DNA of 64,000 nt from Leisingera coralii (GCF_049056525.1 NZ_JBHUPT010000002.1:186001-250000); one strand, 5' to 3'; positions 17,532 through 26,502 are shown, counted from the first letter of the stretch. Notes: a model not told the origin generated them from the letters alone. Program-made: numbers and translations.

Positions 17532-17591
17532 GTCCGGTTCTCCGGTTGAAAGTCGAATTTCATCGATTTTCTGAAACTGCGCAGGAACCGG

Positions 17592-17608
17592 TTAAAATTG
17601 CCGTAACC
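17592..17608 (-). promoter_or_regulatory. CtrA-like box in the flgJ-like/fliK divergent gap
   Basis: Read on the reverse strand the site is TTAC-N7-TTAACC; on the forward strand TTAA-N7-GTAACC. Both are one mismatch from TTAA-N7-TTAACC. It lies 60 bases from the FlgJ-like start and 51 from fliK. Confidence 0.45.
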
Positions 17609-17658
17609 GCTTTTGGATTAGTCTTTCCGGGACGAGATAGAATGTCCGGAAGACGATC

Positions 17659-19518
17659 ATGATGATGAATTCGATCCTTGGCTTTGAAGCCGGTTCTGTT
17701 GGCAAGGCGCCGGCTGCAACCGGGGAGTCATCCAAAAAATCAAACAGTTCCAATGATTTTGCTGATTTCGTTTCGGCTCAGGCCGGGCGCGGCAAAGCGG
17801 TTGATGGTGCGGTCACAGGCAAGGGCGAATCGGCTGAGGCGGAAGCCGGCGCCGAACTGGACGCAACGCAGGCAGAGGAGGCCGAAGCCGGATTGCCAGA
17901 AGCCGGCACTGAGCCGGGCGCAACCCGGGCAGAGGAGGCTGAAGCCGGATTGCCTGAGGCCGGATTGCCAGAAGCCGGCAGTGAGCCGGGCGCAAACCAG
18001 GCAGAGGAGGCTGAAGCCGGATTGCCCGAGGCCGGAGCGGATGCAGGTCCGGCGAGTAATAACTCAGACCCTGACACTTCAAGAACCGCAATTGCGAAGG
18101 AAGAAGAGCCTCCCGCATCTGAGTCTGCTATTGCGAGCGAGAAATCGCCTTCAACCACTCCGGACTTTTCTGCAAGCAGTGAACAGCTGGGCAGGGTTGA
18201 CCTTTCGCGTGTTGGTGAGAATCCGCTTCACGGAACCGGCCTAGGTGAGAAGACCGCGCCACCCTCCGCTGTCGGCGAAGAGCAGGCTGGCGGGACGGCG
18301 CCGGGACGCAACCAGGCGATGCTGGGAGGTGGCCAGACTGCAGCTTTTGAAAAACCAGGCCAAGCACAGGTTCCTGGGCAATCGCAGGCGGAGATTGCCT
18401 CTGGCAGCAACGCATCGGAACGTGGCACTACAAGCGCGAAACTGCAGGCGCAAGAAGGCAAAGAGGCTGCCGGTACTGCCCATGTGCCCCCGGAAACATC
18501 AGTTAAGGCGACTGGAATTACCAGCACGCAACCACAGGCTGTTCGCCAACAATCCGGGGAAGCCATGGGGCAGGGAGCCAAGGGTGTTGCGACCGGGCAG
18601 GCGCCTGCTGCAACTATCCCCTCGGCGACTTCCAATTCTCAGTCTCTAGAAGCCTTACAGACAGACGGTCAGAAGGCAGCGACGCGGCCTGACGTTGTGG
18701 TGCGCTCAAGTATGCCTCCTGCGCAGGGCATGGTTCAGTCGCTTACATCCGGCCAGGCTGTGCCAAAGGGACCGGGCCAGAGGGCGGAAATAGCCTCAGC
18801 GCTGATCAGCAGCGATACTCCGGCAGAGGCTGAGGGGATTGAGACCGGCAGACTGATATCGGGCGTGCTCAAGGGCGGGGAGGTTCGTGCGGCCCCGGCA
18901 GCGCCCGCACCGCAACCGCTCCAGCCGGCCACTGCCATTCTTCAGCCGCTGATGGCCGGCGGGCTCACCGCGGGTTCGCCGGGTGCAGAGCTGTTGTCCG
19001 GATCCGAGGACTTGCTGCCGGGCGCATTTGGCCTGTCCGGCGAGGTGCCAGGGCTGACGCAATTGCTGGCGGAGGCCTCCATCGGCACAGGCACGGTACA
19101 CAGGCCGGAGATGCCGCGCATGGTTGCGGCGCAGCTGGCCGAGGCTTTTGCCGCCAAGGGTGAGCAGAAAGTTGAAGTCTCGCTGAACCCGCAGGAACTG
19201 GGCCACGTGAGAATGCGCGTGGTGGCCAGCGAAACGGGTATCACCATGATCATTCAAACGGAGCGTCCGGAAACCGGTGATCTGATGCGCCGTCATATCC
19301 ATGAATTGGCGGAGGAATTCCGCCGCATGGGGTATGAAGACATCTCCTTTGAATTCAGCGGCGGCCAGTCCGGCAACCAGTCCGCGGATGACGCGGACGG
19401 CGGCGCAGGGTCCTCTTCCGGGGGCGCAGGAACGCGCAACGCCGATGCGGCGGAGGCCGCCGAAACAGTAACGCAAAACCTCCGCCTGGGTGAAACCGGC
19501 GTGGACATGAGGGTCTGA
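17659..19518 (+). CDS. fliK: Flagellar hook-length control protein FliK
   Basis: FliK is a secreted molecular ruler that measures hook length and triggers the FlhB specificity switch. The 619-residue product has a long low-complexity N-terminal region rich in Ala, Glu, Gly, Pro and Gln, including three imperfect 19-residue repeats at about residues 65-130, and a conserved C-terminal domain (VEVSLNPQELGHVRMRVV, then LMRRHIHELAEEFRRMGYED). The tail is Asp/Gly/Ser-rich. The start at 17659 has a GGAAGA ribosome site; the next Met residues are equally possible. FlgD follows after four bases. Confidence 0.93.
   Translation: MMMNSILGFEAGSVGKAPAATGESSKKSNSSNDFADFVSAQAGRGKAVDGAVTGKGESAEAEAGAELDATQAEEAEAGLPEAGTEPGATRAEEAEAGLPEAGLPEAGSEPGANQAEEAEAGLPEAGADAGPASNNSDPDTSRTAIAKEEEPPASESAIASEKSPSTTPDFSASSEQLGRVDLSRVGENPLHGTGLGEKTAPPSAVGEEQAGGTAPGRNQAMLGGGQTAAFEKPGQAQVPGQSQAEIASGSNASERGTTSAKLQAQEGKEAAGTAHVPPETSVKATGITSTQPQAVRQQSGEAMGQGAKGVATGQAPAATIPSATSNSQSLEALQTDGQKAATRPDVVVRSSMPPAQGMVQSLTSGQAVPKGPGQRAEIASALISSDTPAEAEGIETGRLISGVLKGGEVRAAPAAPAPQPLQPATAILQPLMAGGLTAGSPGAELLSGSEDLLPGAFGLSGEVPGLTQLLAEASIGTGTVHRPEMPRMVAAQLAEAFAAKGEQKVEVSLNPQELGHVRMRVVASETGITMIIQTERPETGDLMRRHIHELAEEFRRMGYEDISFEFSGGQSGNQSADDADGGAGSSSGGAGTRNADAAEAAETVTQNLRLGETGVDMRV
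17848..18041 (+). repeat. Tandem 57-base repeats inside fliK
   Basis: Units beginning GCAGAGGAGG start at 17872, 17929 and 18001, spaced 57 and 72 bases; the longer spacing includes an extra 15-base LPEAG unit. They encode an EAEAGLPEAG-containing repeat. Slippage here would alter ruler length without breaking the frame. Confidence 0.85.
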
Positions 19519-19522
19519 TCAC

Positions 19523-20200
19523 ATGACAACAGCAGTCACTTCCGCGGGCAGCCCCGCAGCACAATCCGCATTGCAGCCGGCGGTCTCCCAGCAGACGTCC
19601 GGCCTGACATCCGATTTCGAAACCTTCGTGAAAATGCTGACCGCGCAGGCGACGAACCAGGACCCGCTGGAGCCGCTTGATTCGACCGAATACGCCGCCC
19701 AGCTGGCGCAGTTCTCGATGGTGGAGCAGCAGACCAAGAGCAACACCTTGCTGGAAGGGCTGCAATCCCAGCTTGGCCTGGCCAACATGGCGGCACTGTC
19801 CGGCTGGGTCGGGATGGAAGCTCGGGGTGTGGCGCCGGGATACTTCGATGGCAGCAGCGAAATCACCATTGCCCCTAACCCGGCCGCTGCTGCGGATTCG
19901 GTGACATTGGTGGTGGAGAACGCAAAGGGGACCGAAGTGCAGCGTGTCACCCTGCCGGTTTCGGCCGAGCCTTACCAGTGGACGGGGCTGGATGATGACG
20001 GCAACCCGCTGGAGACAGGGGAGTACAGCTTTGTCATCGAAAGCAGGAAAGGCGACGATCTTTTGCTGCAGGAATATGCCGAGATCTATTTCAAGGTGAA
20101 CGAAACCAGGATGCAGGGCGGCGATGTGGGTCTGATCACCGAAGGCGGTTCGGTGGTCCTGGCGTCTTCGGTGAGCGCGCTTCGCGACCCGCAAAGCTGA
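19523..20200 (+). CDS. flgD: Flagellar hook assembly scaffold FlgD
   Basis: FlgD is the hook cap needed for polymerisation of hook protein. The 225-residue product shows the family N-terminal signature (FVKMLTAQATNQDPLEPLD, EYAAQLAQFSMVEQQTKSN) and the later FLIN-type beta domain (YQWTGLDDDGNPLETGEYSF). It lies four bases after fliK and ends the flagellar block; a GC-rich hairpin follows at 20238-20267. Confidence 0.95.
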   Translation: MTTAVTSAGSPAAQSALQPAVSQQTSGLTSDFETFVKMLTAQATNQDPLEPLDSTEYAAQLAQFSMVEQQTKSNTLLEGLQSQLGLANMAALSGWVGMEARGVAPGYFDGSSEITIAPNPAAAADSVTLVVENAKGTEVQRVTLPVSAEPYQWTGLDDDGNPLETGEYSFVIESRKGDDLLLQEYAEIYFKVNETRMQGGDVGLITEGGSVVLASSVSALRDPQS

Positions 20201-20237
20201 TCCGGCAGTATCCGCAGGCCGAAAAATTGTCTAAGAA

Positions 20238-20267
20238 CAGGGCGGCATAACACCGGAGACCGCCCTG
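20238..20267 (+). terminator. Hairpin after flgD
   Basis: Stem CAGGGCGG / CCGCCCTG with a 14-base loop, 38 bases after flgD. There is no T-run, and the hairpin overlaps the possible upstream extension of the next ORF, so terminator function is uncertain. Confidence 0.4.
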
Positions 20268-20324
20268 CAATCGCTGCCTGACCAGTTTGAAGCCCGTTTC
20301 TTTGCGCATCTGTCCGCAACGGGC

Positions 20325-21125
20325 TTGCATGTTCCCGCGCCCCGGCGGCTGGCCGGGGGGCGTTCGAACCATGTCTGGCGGGCCGGCGGGCTAGTGATCA
20401 AGCTGTACGCGGCGGATGGCGGCAATCCGCTGTTCGCCAATGACCCGGCGCGCGAAATTGCGGTGCTGACGGCACTCTCCGGCACCGGAATGGTGCCGCC
20501 GCTGGTGCAGACCGGTGTTTTCGAGGGCCGCAGGTGGCTGGGCTATGCCCATGTCAACGGCAGCCCCTGGAAGCAGGATACCGGCCATGTTGCACAGCTG
20601 CTTGGGCGTCTGCACGACCTGGCGCCGCCGCCAGGATTGCCGCAGGGTGTGAACGGCAGCGCGGCGCTTGAGATCCAGACTTTTGAGATTTTGAAAAACT
20701 GCCGGAACCGGGATCAGCTTGCGGCATTGCGCCCTCTGGGGCAGGTTCCGCCGCTGCCGCAGCCGGTGCTGATCCACGGCGACCCGGTGCCCGGCAATCT
20801 GCTGGCGCATGACGGCACGCTGACGCTGATCGACTGGCAATGCCCGCAGATCGGCGATCCGGCGGAGGATCTGGCACTGTTCCTGTCGCCTGCCATGCAG
20901 CTGATGTACCGGGGGGCGGCCTTGTCGACGGCGGAGGAGGACAGCTTCCTCGCCGCCTATCCCGACTCGCGGATCGCCGGCCGGGTGCTGGCGCTGAAGC
21001 CCTGGTTCCACTGGCGCATGGCGGCCTATTGCCTATGGCGGGCCGAACGCGGCGGCGGCAAGGACCGGCAGGCGTTTGAGCTGGAGCTTGCGGCGCTTCA
21101 GTCCATCAGGCCGAGCAGCGCATAG
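20325..21125 (+). CDS. APH/choline kinase-type phosphotransferase with uncertain start
   Basis: A small-molecule kinase of the aminoglycoside phosphotransferase fold. The catalytic loop reads VLIHGDPVPGNLL and the metal-binding aspartate lies in LTLIDWQCPQIGDP; an N-terminal nucleotide-binding sheet (GGRSNHVWRAGGLVIKLY) is present. The substrate is unknown. The TTG at 20325 gives 266 residues, but the open, protein-like frame continues upstream to an ATA at 20247 (ITPETALQSLP...) with no ATG or GTG, so the annotated N-terminus may be about 26 residues short. Its 3' end overlaps the convergent oxidoreductase gene by 28 bases. Confidence 0.8.
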   Translation: MHVPAPRRLAGGRSNHVWRAGGLVIKLYAADGGNPLFANDPAREIAVLTALSGTGMVPPLVQTGVFEGRRWLGYAHVNGSPWKQDTGHVAQLLGRLHDLAPPPGLPQGVNGSAALEIQTFEILKNCRNRDQLAALRPLGQVPPLPQPVLIHGDPVPGNLLAHDGTLTLIDWQCPQIGDPAEDLALFLSPAMQLMYRGAALSTAEEDSFLAAYPDSRIAGRVLALKPWFHWRMAAYCLWRAERGGGKDRQAFELELAALQSIRPSSA

Positions 21126-22417
21126 GCAGGCGGCATCAGGATCCGGCGGGCGCGGCCCAAGGGGAAACGGGCCATTTTCTGCATCACGGGAGAATAGGGC
21201 AGGTCAGGCGTCCGCCCCTGCACCAGATCGCTCAGCAACCGCCCGGCATAGCTGCCCATGGCGACCCCGTTGCCGTGGTAGCAAAGACCCGCATACATGC
21301 CCGGCATTTCTGGAATTGCTCCGACGTAAGGAACCAGATTGCGCGACAAGCACACCATGCCGGACCAGCATTGGGTGCTTTCCACATCGCGCCAGGCCGG
21401 GAACATAACCTCGAAATCCTGCCGCAGCTTGCGCCGGATCGCGGCCTCGGCCCGGGGCGAGGCCAGCAGCCCTCCGCGCATCCCGAACAGGAAACGCCTG
21501 TCCGGCATCAGCCGGAAATAATGCAGCAGGTTGCGTGTGTCATAGGCCATCTGATGCGAAAACCAGCCCTGCGCCTGCAGCTCGGCCTCCGTCAGCGGAC
21601 GGGTCACCATGACAGTTGACTGCGCAGGCATGTAACGCCCGGCCAGCCAGCCGGGCAGGTCCTCGGAGGAGTAGCCATTGGTGGCGATGATGACCTTGGA
21701 AGCCCGCAAAATCCCCTGTTTAGTGTCTATTCTATATCCGCCGCGGTCCTGCCGCACTGACTCGGCAGCACTGCGCTGATACAGGTTGGCCCCGGCGCTT
21801 TGGGCAGCCTTGGCCAGGCCGAACAGGTATTTCCGCGGGTTCAGGGCAAAGCCCACCGGCGTTGTCAGCGCCGCATGAAAAGTGCCGTTCAGGCCGTTCT
21901 CTGCCAGCTGGTTCCGGGTCAGGAAGCCCGGCTCCTCTCCTGCCGCGCGCATGGCCTCTGCCTGAGCCCGCAGACGTCGCGCAGCCTTTTCGCTGTGCGC
22001 CAGCTGGGTTTCCCCGTTTGAGTGGGTGTCGGCCTCGATGCCATGCGCCTGCAGGAGATCCCGCACCAGATGCACCGCGGCTTCCTCGCCGGCGTCATAG
22101 GTGTCTGCGGCCGGTTTTCCAAAGAGGCGGCGCATGGCGGAGCCGGAGAGTTTGGACCCGCCAAGGCAGCAGAACCCGCCGTTGCGGCCGGAGGCGCCCC
22201 AGCCCGGGGTTTCGGCCTCCAGCACCGCGACGGACAGGCCGTTCTCCGCCAGATGCAGGGCCGCTGACACACCGGTAAAGCCGCCGCCGATGATCGCCAC
22301 ATCGGCGGACATTTCCCCCTGCAGCACCGGCCAGTCCGGTGCCGCGATGGTCCCGTCCCACCAGCAGTTGCTGCGCGGGCCGGGACCGTAGGCGTAGTCG
22401 GAAAAGATCCGGCGCAT
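21098..22417 (-). CDS. FAD-dependent amine oxidoreductase, gamma-glutamylputrescine oxidase-like
   Basis: A 439-residue flavoenzyme of the DAO/glycine oxidase family. The dinucleotide-binding motif GGGFTG is at residues 44-49, followed by the PuuB-like block GWGASGRNGG. The C-terminal FAD contact region (YHGNGVAMGSYAGRL) is also typical. In PuuB-type enzymes the reaction oxidises a gamma-glutamylated or free amine to an aldehyde. It is the last gene of the reverse Pot-type operon, its start abutting the potI stop, so polyamine breakdown is the likely role; the exact substrate cannot be read from sequence. Confidence 0.88.
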   Translation of the reverse strand: MRRIFSDYAYGPGPRSNCWWDGTIAAPDWPVLQGEMSADVAIIGGGFTGVSAALHLAENGLSVAVLEAETPGWGASGRNGGFCCLGGSKLSGSAMRRLFGKPAADTYDAGEEAAVHLVRDLLQAHGIEADTHSNGETQLAHSEKAARRLRAQAEAMRAAGEEPGFLTRNQLAENGLNGTFHAALTTPVGFALNPRKYLFGLAKAAQSAGANLYQRSAAESVRQDRGGYRIDTKQGILRASKVIIATNGYSSEDLPGWLAGRYMPAQSTVMVTRPLTEAELQAQGWFSHQMAYDTRNLLHYFRLMPDRRFLFGMRGGLLASPRAEAAIRRKLRQDFEVMFPAWRDVESTQCWSGMVCLSRNLVPYVGAIPEMPGMYAGLCYHGNGVAMGSYAGRLLSDLVQGRTPDLPYSPVMQKMARFPLGRARRILMPPAYALLGLMD

Positions 22418-23232
22418 CAGGCGCGCACCGCAGCCTGTTCCTCCCGTTTCTGGCGCGCCACCTGGTGCTTGGTCACCAGCGAGGCGGTGATGACGCCGAT
22501 GGTGACGATGCTGATCATGATCGTCGACAGCGCGTTGATCTCGGGGCTGACGCCCAGGCGCACGGCGGAGAAGATCTTGATCGGCAGGGTGGTGGCCGAG
22601 GGGCCGGAGGTGAAGGATGCAATCACCAGGTCATCGAGCGACAAGGTAAAGGCCAAGAGCCAGCCGGAAATCACCGCGGGGGCAATGATCGGCAGGGTCA
22701 CCAGGCGGAAGGCCTCGGCCGGGGAACAGCCCAGATCCAGCGCCGCTTCCTCCAGCGAGCGGTCAAAGCTCACCAGACGGGAAGACACCACCACCGACAC
22801 ATAACACATGGAGAATGTGGTGTGGGCCAGCACGATGGTGAACACGCCGCGATCCAGGCCGATGCCGATGAACAGCAAGAGCAGCGACAAGCCGGTGATC
22901 ACCTCTGGCATCACCAGCGGCGCATAGATCATGCCGGAAAACAGCGTCCGCCCCATGAACCGCCCGCCGCGCACCAGAACGTAGGCTGCGATGGTGCCCA
23001 GCACGGTCGCCATGGTGGAGGAGAACACCGCCACCTTCAGCGTCACCCAGGCAGCGTTCAGAAAGGCGTCGTTCTGCAACAGCTCCCCGTACCATTTGGT
23101 CGAGAACCCGGCCCAAACAGTAACCAGCTTGCTTTCGTTGAAGCTGAAGATGACCAGGATCACCATCGGGATGTAGAGGAAGGCAAAGCCGAGAGTCAGT
23201 GATACGGCGTTAAACCAGCTCATACGGTTCAT
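22417..23232 (-). CDS. potI: Polyamine ABC transporter permease, PotI/PotC type
   Basis: Inner-membrane permease of a Pot-type importer. The start was set at the ATG at 23232 (MNRMSWFNAVSLTLGF), overlapping the upstream permease by four bases and giving 271 residues; the longer open frame upstream lies within that gene. About six helices are visible, and the coupling (EAA) loop appears as SLEEAALDLGCSPAEAFRLVTLP. Family-typical length. It works with the PotH-type permease, the ATPase and the binding protein encoded upstream. Confidence 0.92.
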   Translation of the reverse strand: MNRMSWFNAVSLTLGFAFLYIPMVILVIFSFNESKLVTVWAGFSTKWYGELLQNDAFLNAAWVTLKVAVFSSTMATVLGTIAAYVLVRGGRFMGRTLFSGMIYAPLVMPEVITGLSLLLLFIGIGLDRGVFTIVLAHTTFSMCYVSVVVSSRLVSFDRSLEEAALDLGCSPAEAFRLVTLPIIAPAVISGWLLAFTLSLDDLVIASFTSGPSATTLPIKIFSAVRLGVSPEINALSTIMISIVTIGVITASLVTKHQVARQKREEQAAVRA

Positions 23233-24113
23233 TGGTCGGCCTCCTGCTGTTTCTGCTGGTTGCGCTGGAACAGTACGATCGGAATGATGAGCAGCAGCAG
23301 CAAGACCACTGCCACGGCGGATGCCACCGGCCAGTCGCGGTTGGAGAAGAACTCCTCCCACAGCACTTTGCCGATCATCAGGGTGTCCGAACCGCCCAGC
23401 AGCGACGGGATCACGAATTCACCCAGGACCGGGATGAAAACCAGGAAACTGCCAGCAATGATGCCGTTTTTCGACAGCGGCACCGTCACCAGCCAAAAGG
23501 CGGTGAAGCGCGAGCAGCCGAGGTCCTCGGCGGCTTCGATCAGCGAACCGTCCAGCCGCTCCAGCGCCGAATAGACCGGCAGGATCATGAACGGCAGGTA
23601 GGTGTAGACAATGCCGATGTAGACCGCGGAATTGGTGTTGAGGATGGTCAGCGGCTCGGAGATCACCCCGATCCACATCAGGAGCTGGTTGAGGAACCCT
23701 TCGTTGGACAGGATGCCCATCCACGCGTAGACGCGGATCAGGAAGGACGTCCAGAACGGCAGGATCACCAGCATCATCAGCGTCGGCCGCCATTCCTCCG
23801 GTGCCCGCGCCATGCCATAGGCAATCGGGTACCCCGCCAGCAGGGTAAAGAAGGTGGAGACCGCCGCGATCTTCAGGGAGCTGAGATAGGCCTTCCAGTA
23901 GAGGTCATCCTCAGTCAGCCAGACGAAATTCTCGAAATCGAGCTCCGCGATGAAGGCGGCAATGCCTTCGGCCCAATCGAACTGCGGGAAATAGGGCGGA
24001 CGGGCAATCGCCGCGTCGGACAGAGAGATTTTCAGGACGATGACAAACGGCACCAGGAACAGCGCCAGAAGCCAGACATAGGGGATGGCGATCAGAACAA
24101 AGCGGCGCATCAT
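23229..24113 (-). CDS. potH: Polyamine ABC transporter permease, PotH/PotB type
   Basis: Inner-membrane permease partner of the PotI-type protein. 294 residues, with an N-terminal helix (YVWLLALFLVPFVIVLKISL), a short periplasmic loop, and further helices; the EAA coupling loop reads SLIEAAEDLGCSRFTAFWLVT. Length and topology are those of the ordinary PotB/PotH family, in contrast to the enlarged homologue at 31463. It overlaps the ATPase gene by four bases and potI by four bases. Confidence 0.92.
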   Translation of the reverse strand: MMRRFVLIAIPYVWLLALFLVPFVIVLKISLSDAAIARPPYFPQFDWAEGIAAFIAELDFENFVWLTEDDLYWKAYLSSLKIAAVSTFFTLLAGYPIAYGMARAPEEWRPTLMMLVILPFWTSFLIRVYAWMGILSNEGFLNQLLMWIGVISEPLTILNTNSAVYIGIVYTYLPFMILPVYSALERLDGSLIEAAEDLGCSRFTAFWLVTVPLSKNGIIAGSFLVFIPVLGEFVIPSLLGGSDTLMIGKVLWEEFFSNRDWPVASAVAVVLLLLLIIPIVLFQRNQQKQQEADQ

Positions 24114-25237
24114 TCTGCCAGCAGAACGCCTGCCGTGGCGGTCCAGGACAGCCAGACAGTGTCTTCCCAGGTAAAGTCGCGGCGGGCGATGCGGCGGGTG
24201 TTGGCGGTTTGCGCCTTGATCACCGCGCCGGTCGGCAGCTCAACGTGATAGGTGGAGATGTTGCCGAGATAGGCGATGTCGAGAATGCGGCCCTGAACGG
24301 AATTGTCTGCTGCGGTCGGCTTTTCAGCGCTGATCGAGACCTTCTCCGGACGGATCGCCAGGTGGCATTTCTGGCCGTCGGAGAACCCGTTGGCGGACTG
24401 CACGTTCAGCGGCGGCTGGCCCTCGTGCCAGGACATTGCATAGGTGCCGCCGCCGTTGGGATTGGCGGTGCCTTCGATCAGGTTCACATCGCCAATGAAG
24501 TCGGCGACATAGACCGAGTTCGGCGTTTCATAGATCCGGTCCGGCGTGGCCACCTGAACGATCTTGCCGTGATCCATCACCGCCACGCGGGAGGCAACAG
24601 TCATCGCCTCCTCCTGATCGTGGGTCACGATCACAAAGGTGGTGCCGGTCTTTTCCTGAATGTCCATCAGCTCAAACTGGGTATCCTGGCGCAGCTTCTT
24701 GTCGAGCGCGCCCAGCGGTTCGTCCAGCAGCAGCAGCTTCGGTGCCTTGGCCAGCGACCGCGCCAGCGCCACCCGCTGCCGCTGGCCGCCGGAGATCTGA
24801 TGCGGTTTACGGCGGGCGAATTTCTCCAGCCGGGTCAGCCGCAGCATCTCCTCGACCCGGTCGTTGATATCGTGCTTGGGCATCCCCTCGCGCTTCAGGC
24901 CAAAGGCGATGTTCTCCCAGATCGACAGATGCGGGAACAGCGCATAGGACTGGAACATCATGTTCACGGCGCGCTTGTTCGGGGGCACCGGGGCAATATC
25001 CTGCCCGGCCAGGAAGATCTTGCCCTCTGTCGGGGTTTCAAACCCTGCGAGCATCCGCATCAGCGTGGTCTTGCCGCAGCCCGAGGGGCCCAGCAGGGCG
25101 TAGAATTCCCGCTCGTAGATGTCGATGGTCAGATTGTCGATGGCTGTGAACTCACCAAAGCGTTTGGTGACGTTCTGGAAGTGGATCAGGGGCTTAGCCT
25201 CAGGATCGTTCCAGGGTTCGAATACGGAAGCAGTCAA
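24110..25237 (-). CDS. potG: Polyamine ABC transporter ATPase, PotG/PotA type
   Basis: Cytoplasmic ATPase of the importer. 375 residues with Walker A GPSGCGKTT at residues 50-58, Q-loop region, ABC signature ISGGQRQRVALARSL and Walker B LLLLDEPLGALD, followed by a C-terminal TOBE domain (residues 250-375) of the PotA class. It is separated from the binding-protein gene by 117 bases that include a strong hairpin, and overlaps the PotH-type gene by four bases. Confidence 0.95.
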   Translation of the reverse strand: MTASVFEPWNDPEAKPLIHFQNVTKRFGEFTAIDNLTIDIYEREFYALLGPSGCGKTTLMRMLAGFETPTEGKIFLAGQDIAPVPPNKRAVNMMFQSYALFPHLSIWENIAFGLKREGMPKHDINDRVEEMLRLTRLEKFARRKPHQISGGQRQRVALARSLAKAPKLLLLDEPLGALDKKLRQDTQFELMDIQEKTGTTFVIVTHDQEEAMTVASRVAVMDHGKIVQVATPDRIYETPNSVYVADFIGDVNLIEGTANPNGGGTYAMSWHEGQPPLNVQSANGFSDGQKCHLAIRPEKVSISAEKPTAADNSVQGRILDIAYLGNISTYHVELPTGAVIKAQTANTRRIARRDFTWEDTVWLSWTATAGVLLAE

Positions 25238-25314
25238 GCCGGGCCTCTTCTGCGAAGTGTCGCGCGGATGTATTGGTTGGCCGCGCGAGGGAAAGCCCAG
25301 GCGCGTCAGGGTTT

Positions 25315-25337
25315 GCGGGGCGGCATATGCGCCCCGC
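25315..25337 (-). terminator. Attenuator hairpin between binding-protein and ATPase genes
   Basis: A perfect 8-base stem (GCGGGGCG / CGCCCCGC) with a 7-base loop, without a T-run, 18 bases after the binding-protein stop. Such hairpins commonly let the binding protein be made in excess of the membrane parts. Confidence 0.55.
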
Positions 25338-25354
25338 GGGTCATGTGCGGCAGA

Positions 25355-26443
25355 TCAGGTGCCGGATTTGACCTTGGTCCACATGCGGGTGGCCTTACGC
25401 TGTACTTTCGCCGGATAGCTTTCCTTGATGTACAGGTTTTTGACGGTCTCTTCGTTGGGATAGATCGCCGGATCGCCGATCACATCCTCTTCCAGGAACT
25501 CCTGGCTCGCCTTGTTGCCGTTGGCGTAATAGACGTAGTTGGACGCCGCCGCCATGTTCTGCGCGTCCATGATGAAGTTCAGGAACTTGTGGGCGCCTTC
25601 GGGGTTCGGGGCATCGACCGGGATCGCCATCTGGTCGAACCACATCAGCGCGCCTTCCTTGGGGGCGTTGAACTCGATTTCGACGCCGTTATCCGCCTCG
25701 ACCGCGCGGTCGCGCGCCTGCAGGATGTCGCCGGACCAGCCGAAGGCCACGCAGATATCGCCGTTGGCCAGGGCGTTGATGTATTCGGAGCTGTGGAACT
25801 TGGTGACATAGGGGCGCACGGCCATCAGCACCGGCTCGGCTTTGGCCACCACATCGGCATCCATGCTGTTGGGGTCTTCGCCGATATATTTCAGGGCGGC
25901 CGGGATCATCTCGTCCGGAGCGTCCAGGAAATGCACGCCGCAGCTTGCCAGCTTTGCCATGTTCTCCGGGTTGAACACCAGCTCCAGCGAGTCGATCGGG
26001 GCGTCTTCGCCCAGCACTTCCTTGACCTTGCCGGCATTCACGCCGATGCCGGTGGTGCCCCACATGTAGTTGATGGAATACTCGTTGCCGGGATCATAGC
26101 GCTCGGTGCGCTCCTCGATCGCGTCCCACATGTTTCCCTTGTTGGGCAGCTTGGACGGGTCCAGCTTCTGGAAGGCGCCGGCCTGGATCTGGCGCGCCAT
26201 GAAGGAGCCGGTCGGAACCACCACATCGTAGCCGGAGCCGCCCGCCAGCATCTTGGTCTCCAGAACCTCGTTGCTGTCAAAGACGTCATAGATCAGGTCG
26301 ATGCCGGTTTCGGCTTCGAACTTTTCCAGCAGGCTTTCATCAATGTAGTCGGACCAATTGTAGACGCGAACCTCTTCCGCCGCGGCAGCGGCAGCCGTGC
26401 CGAGGGCAACGACGGCGGTCATGGTCATCGTTTTCAGTGTCAT
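25355..26443 (-). CDS. potF: Polyamine ABC transporter periplasmic binding protein, PotF/PotD type
   Basis: Periplasmic receptor for putrescine-like amines. The start at 26443 (MTLKTMTMTAVVALGTAAAA) follows a GGGAGAA ribosome site and yields a signal peptide of about 21 residues; 362 residues in total. Family phrases are EEVRVYNWSDYIDESLLEKFE, split here as VRVYNWSDYI and FEAETGIDLIYDVFDSNE, and GSGYDVVVPTGSFMARQI. First gene of the reverse transport operon, divergent from a GntR regulator across a 142-base gap with a palindrome. Confidence 0.93.
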   Translation of the reverse strand: MTLKTMTMTAVVALGTAAAAAAEEVRVYNWSDYIDESLLEKFEAETGIDLIYDVFDSNEVLETKMLAGGSGYDVVVPTGSFMARQIQAGAFQKLDPSKLPNKGNMWDAIEERTERYDPGNEYSINYMWGTTGIGVNAGKVKEVLGEDAPIDSLELVFNPENMAKLASCGVHFLDAPDEMIPAALKYIGEDPNSMDADVVAKAEPVLMAVRPYVTKFHSSEYINALANGDICVAFGWSGDILQARDRAVEADNGVEIEFNAPKEGALMWFDQMAIPVDAPNPEGAHKFLNFIMDAQNMAAASNYVYYANGNKASQEFLEEDVIGDPAIYPNEETVKNLYIKESYPAKVQRKATRMWTKVKSGT

Positions 26444-26502
26444 GAATTTCTCCCTGTGCGTGCCGGCTTCGGGGTCCGGCTGTAAATGGATTTGATCAAG
26501 TT

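Noticed and set aside
17848..18041. Repeat tract considered as a CRISPR or satellite array
   Set aside because: Units are directly adjacent, coding and in frame with fliK; no spacers.
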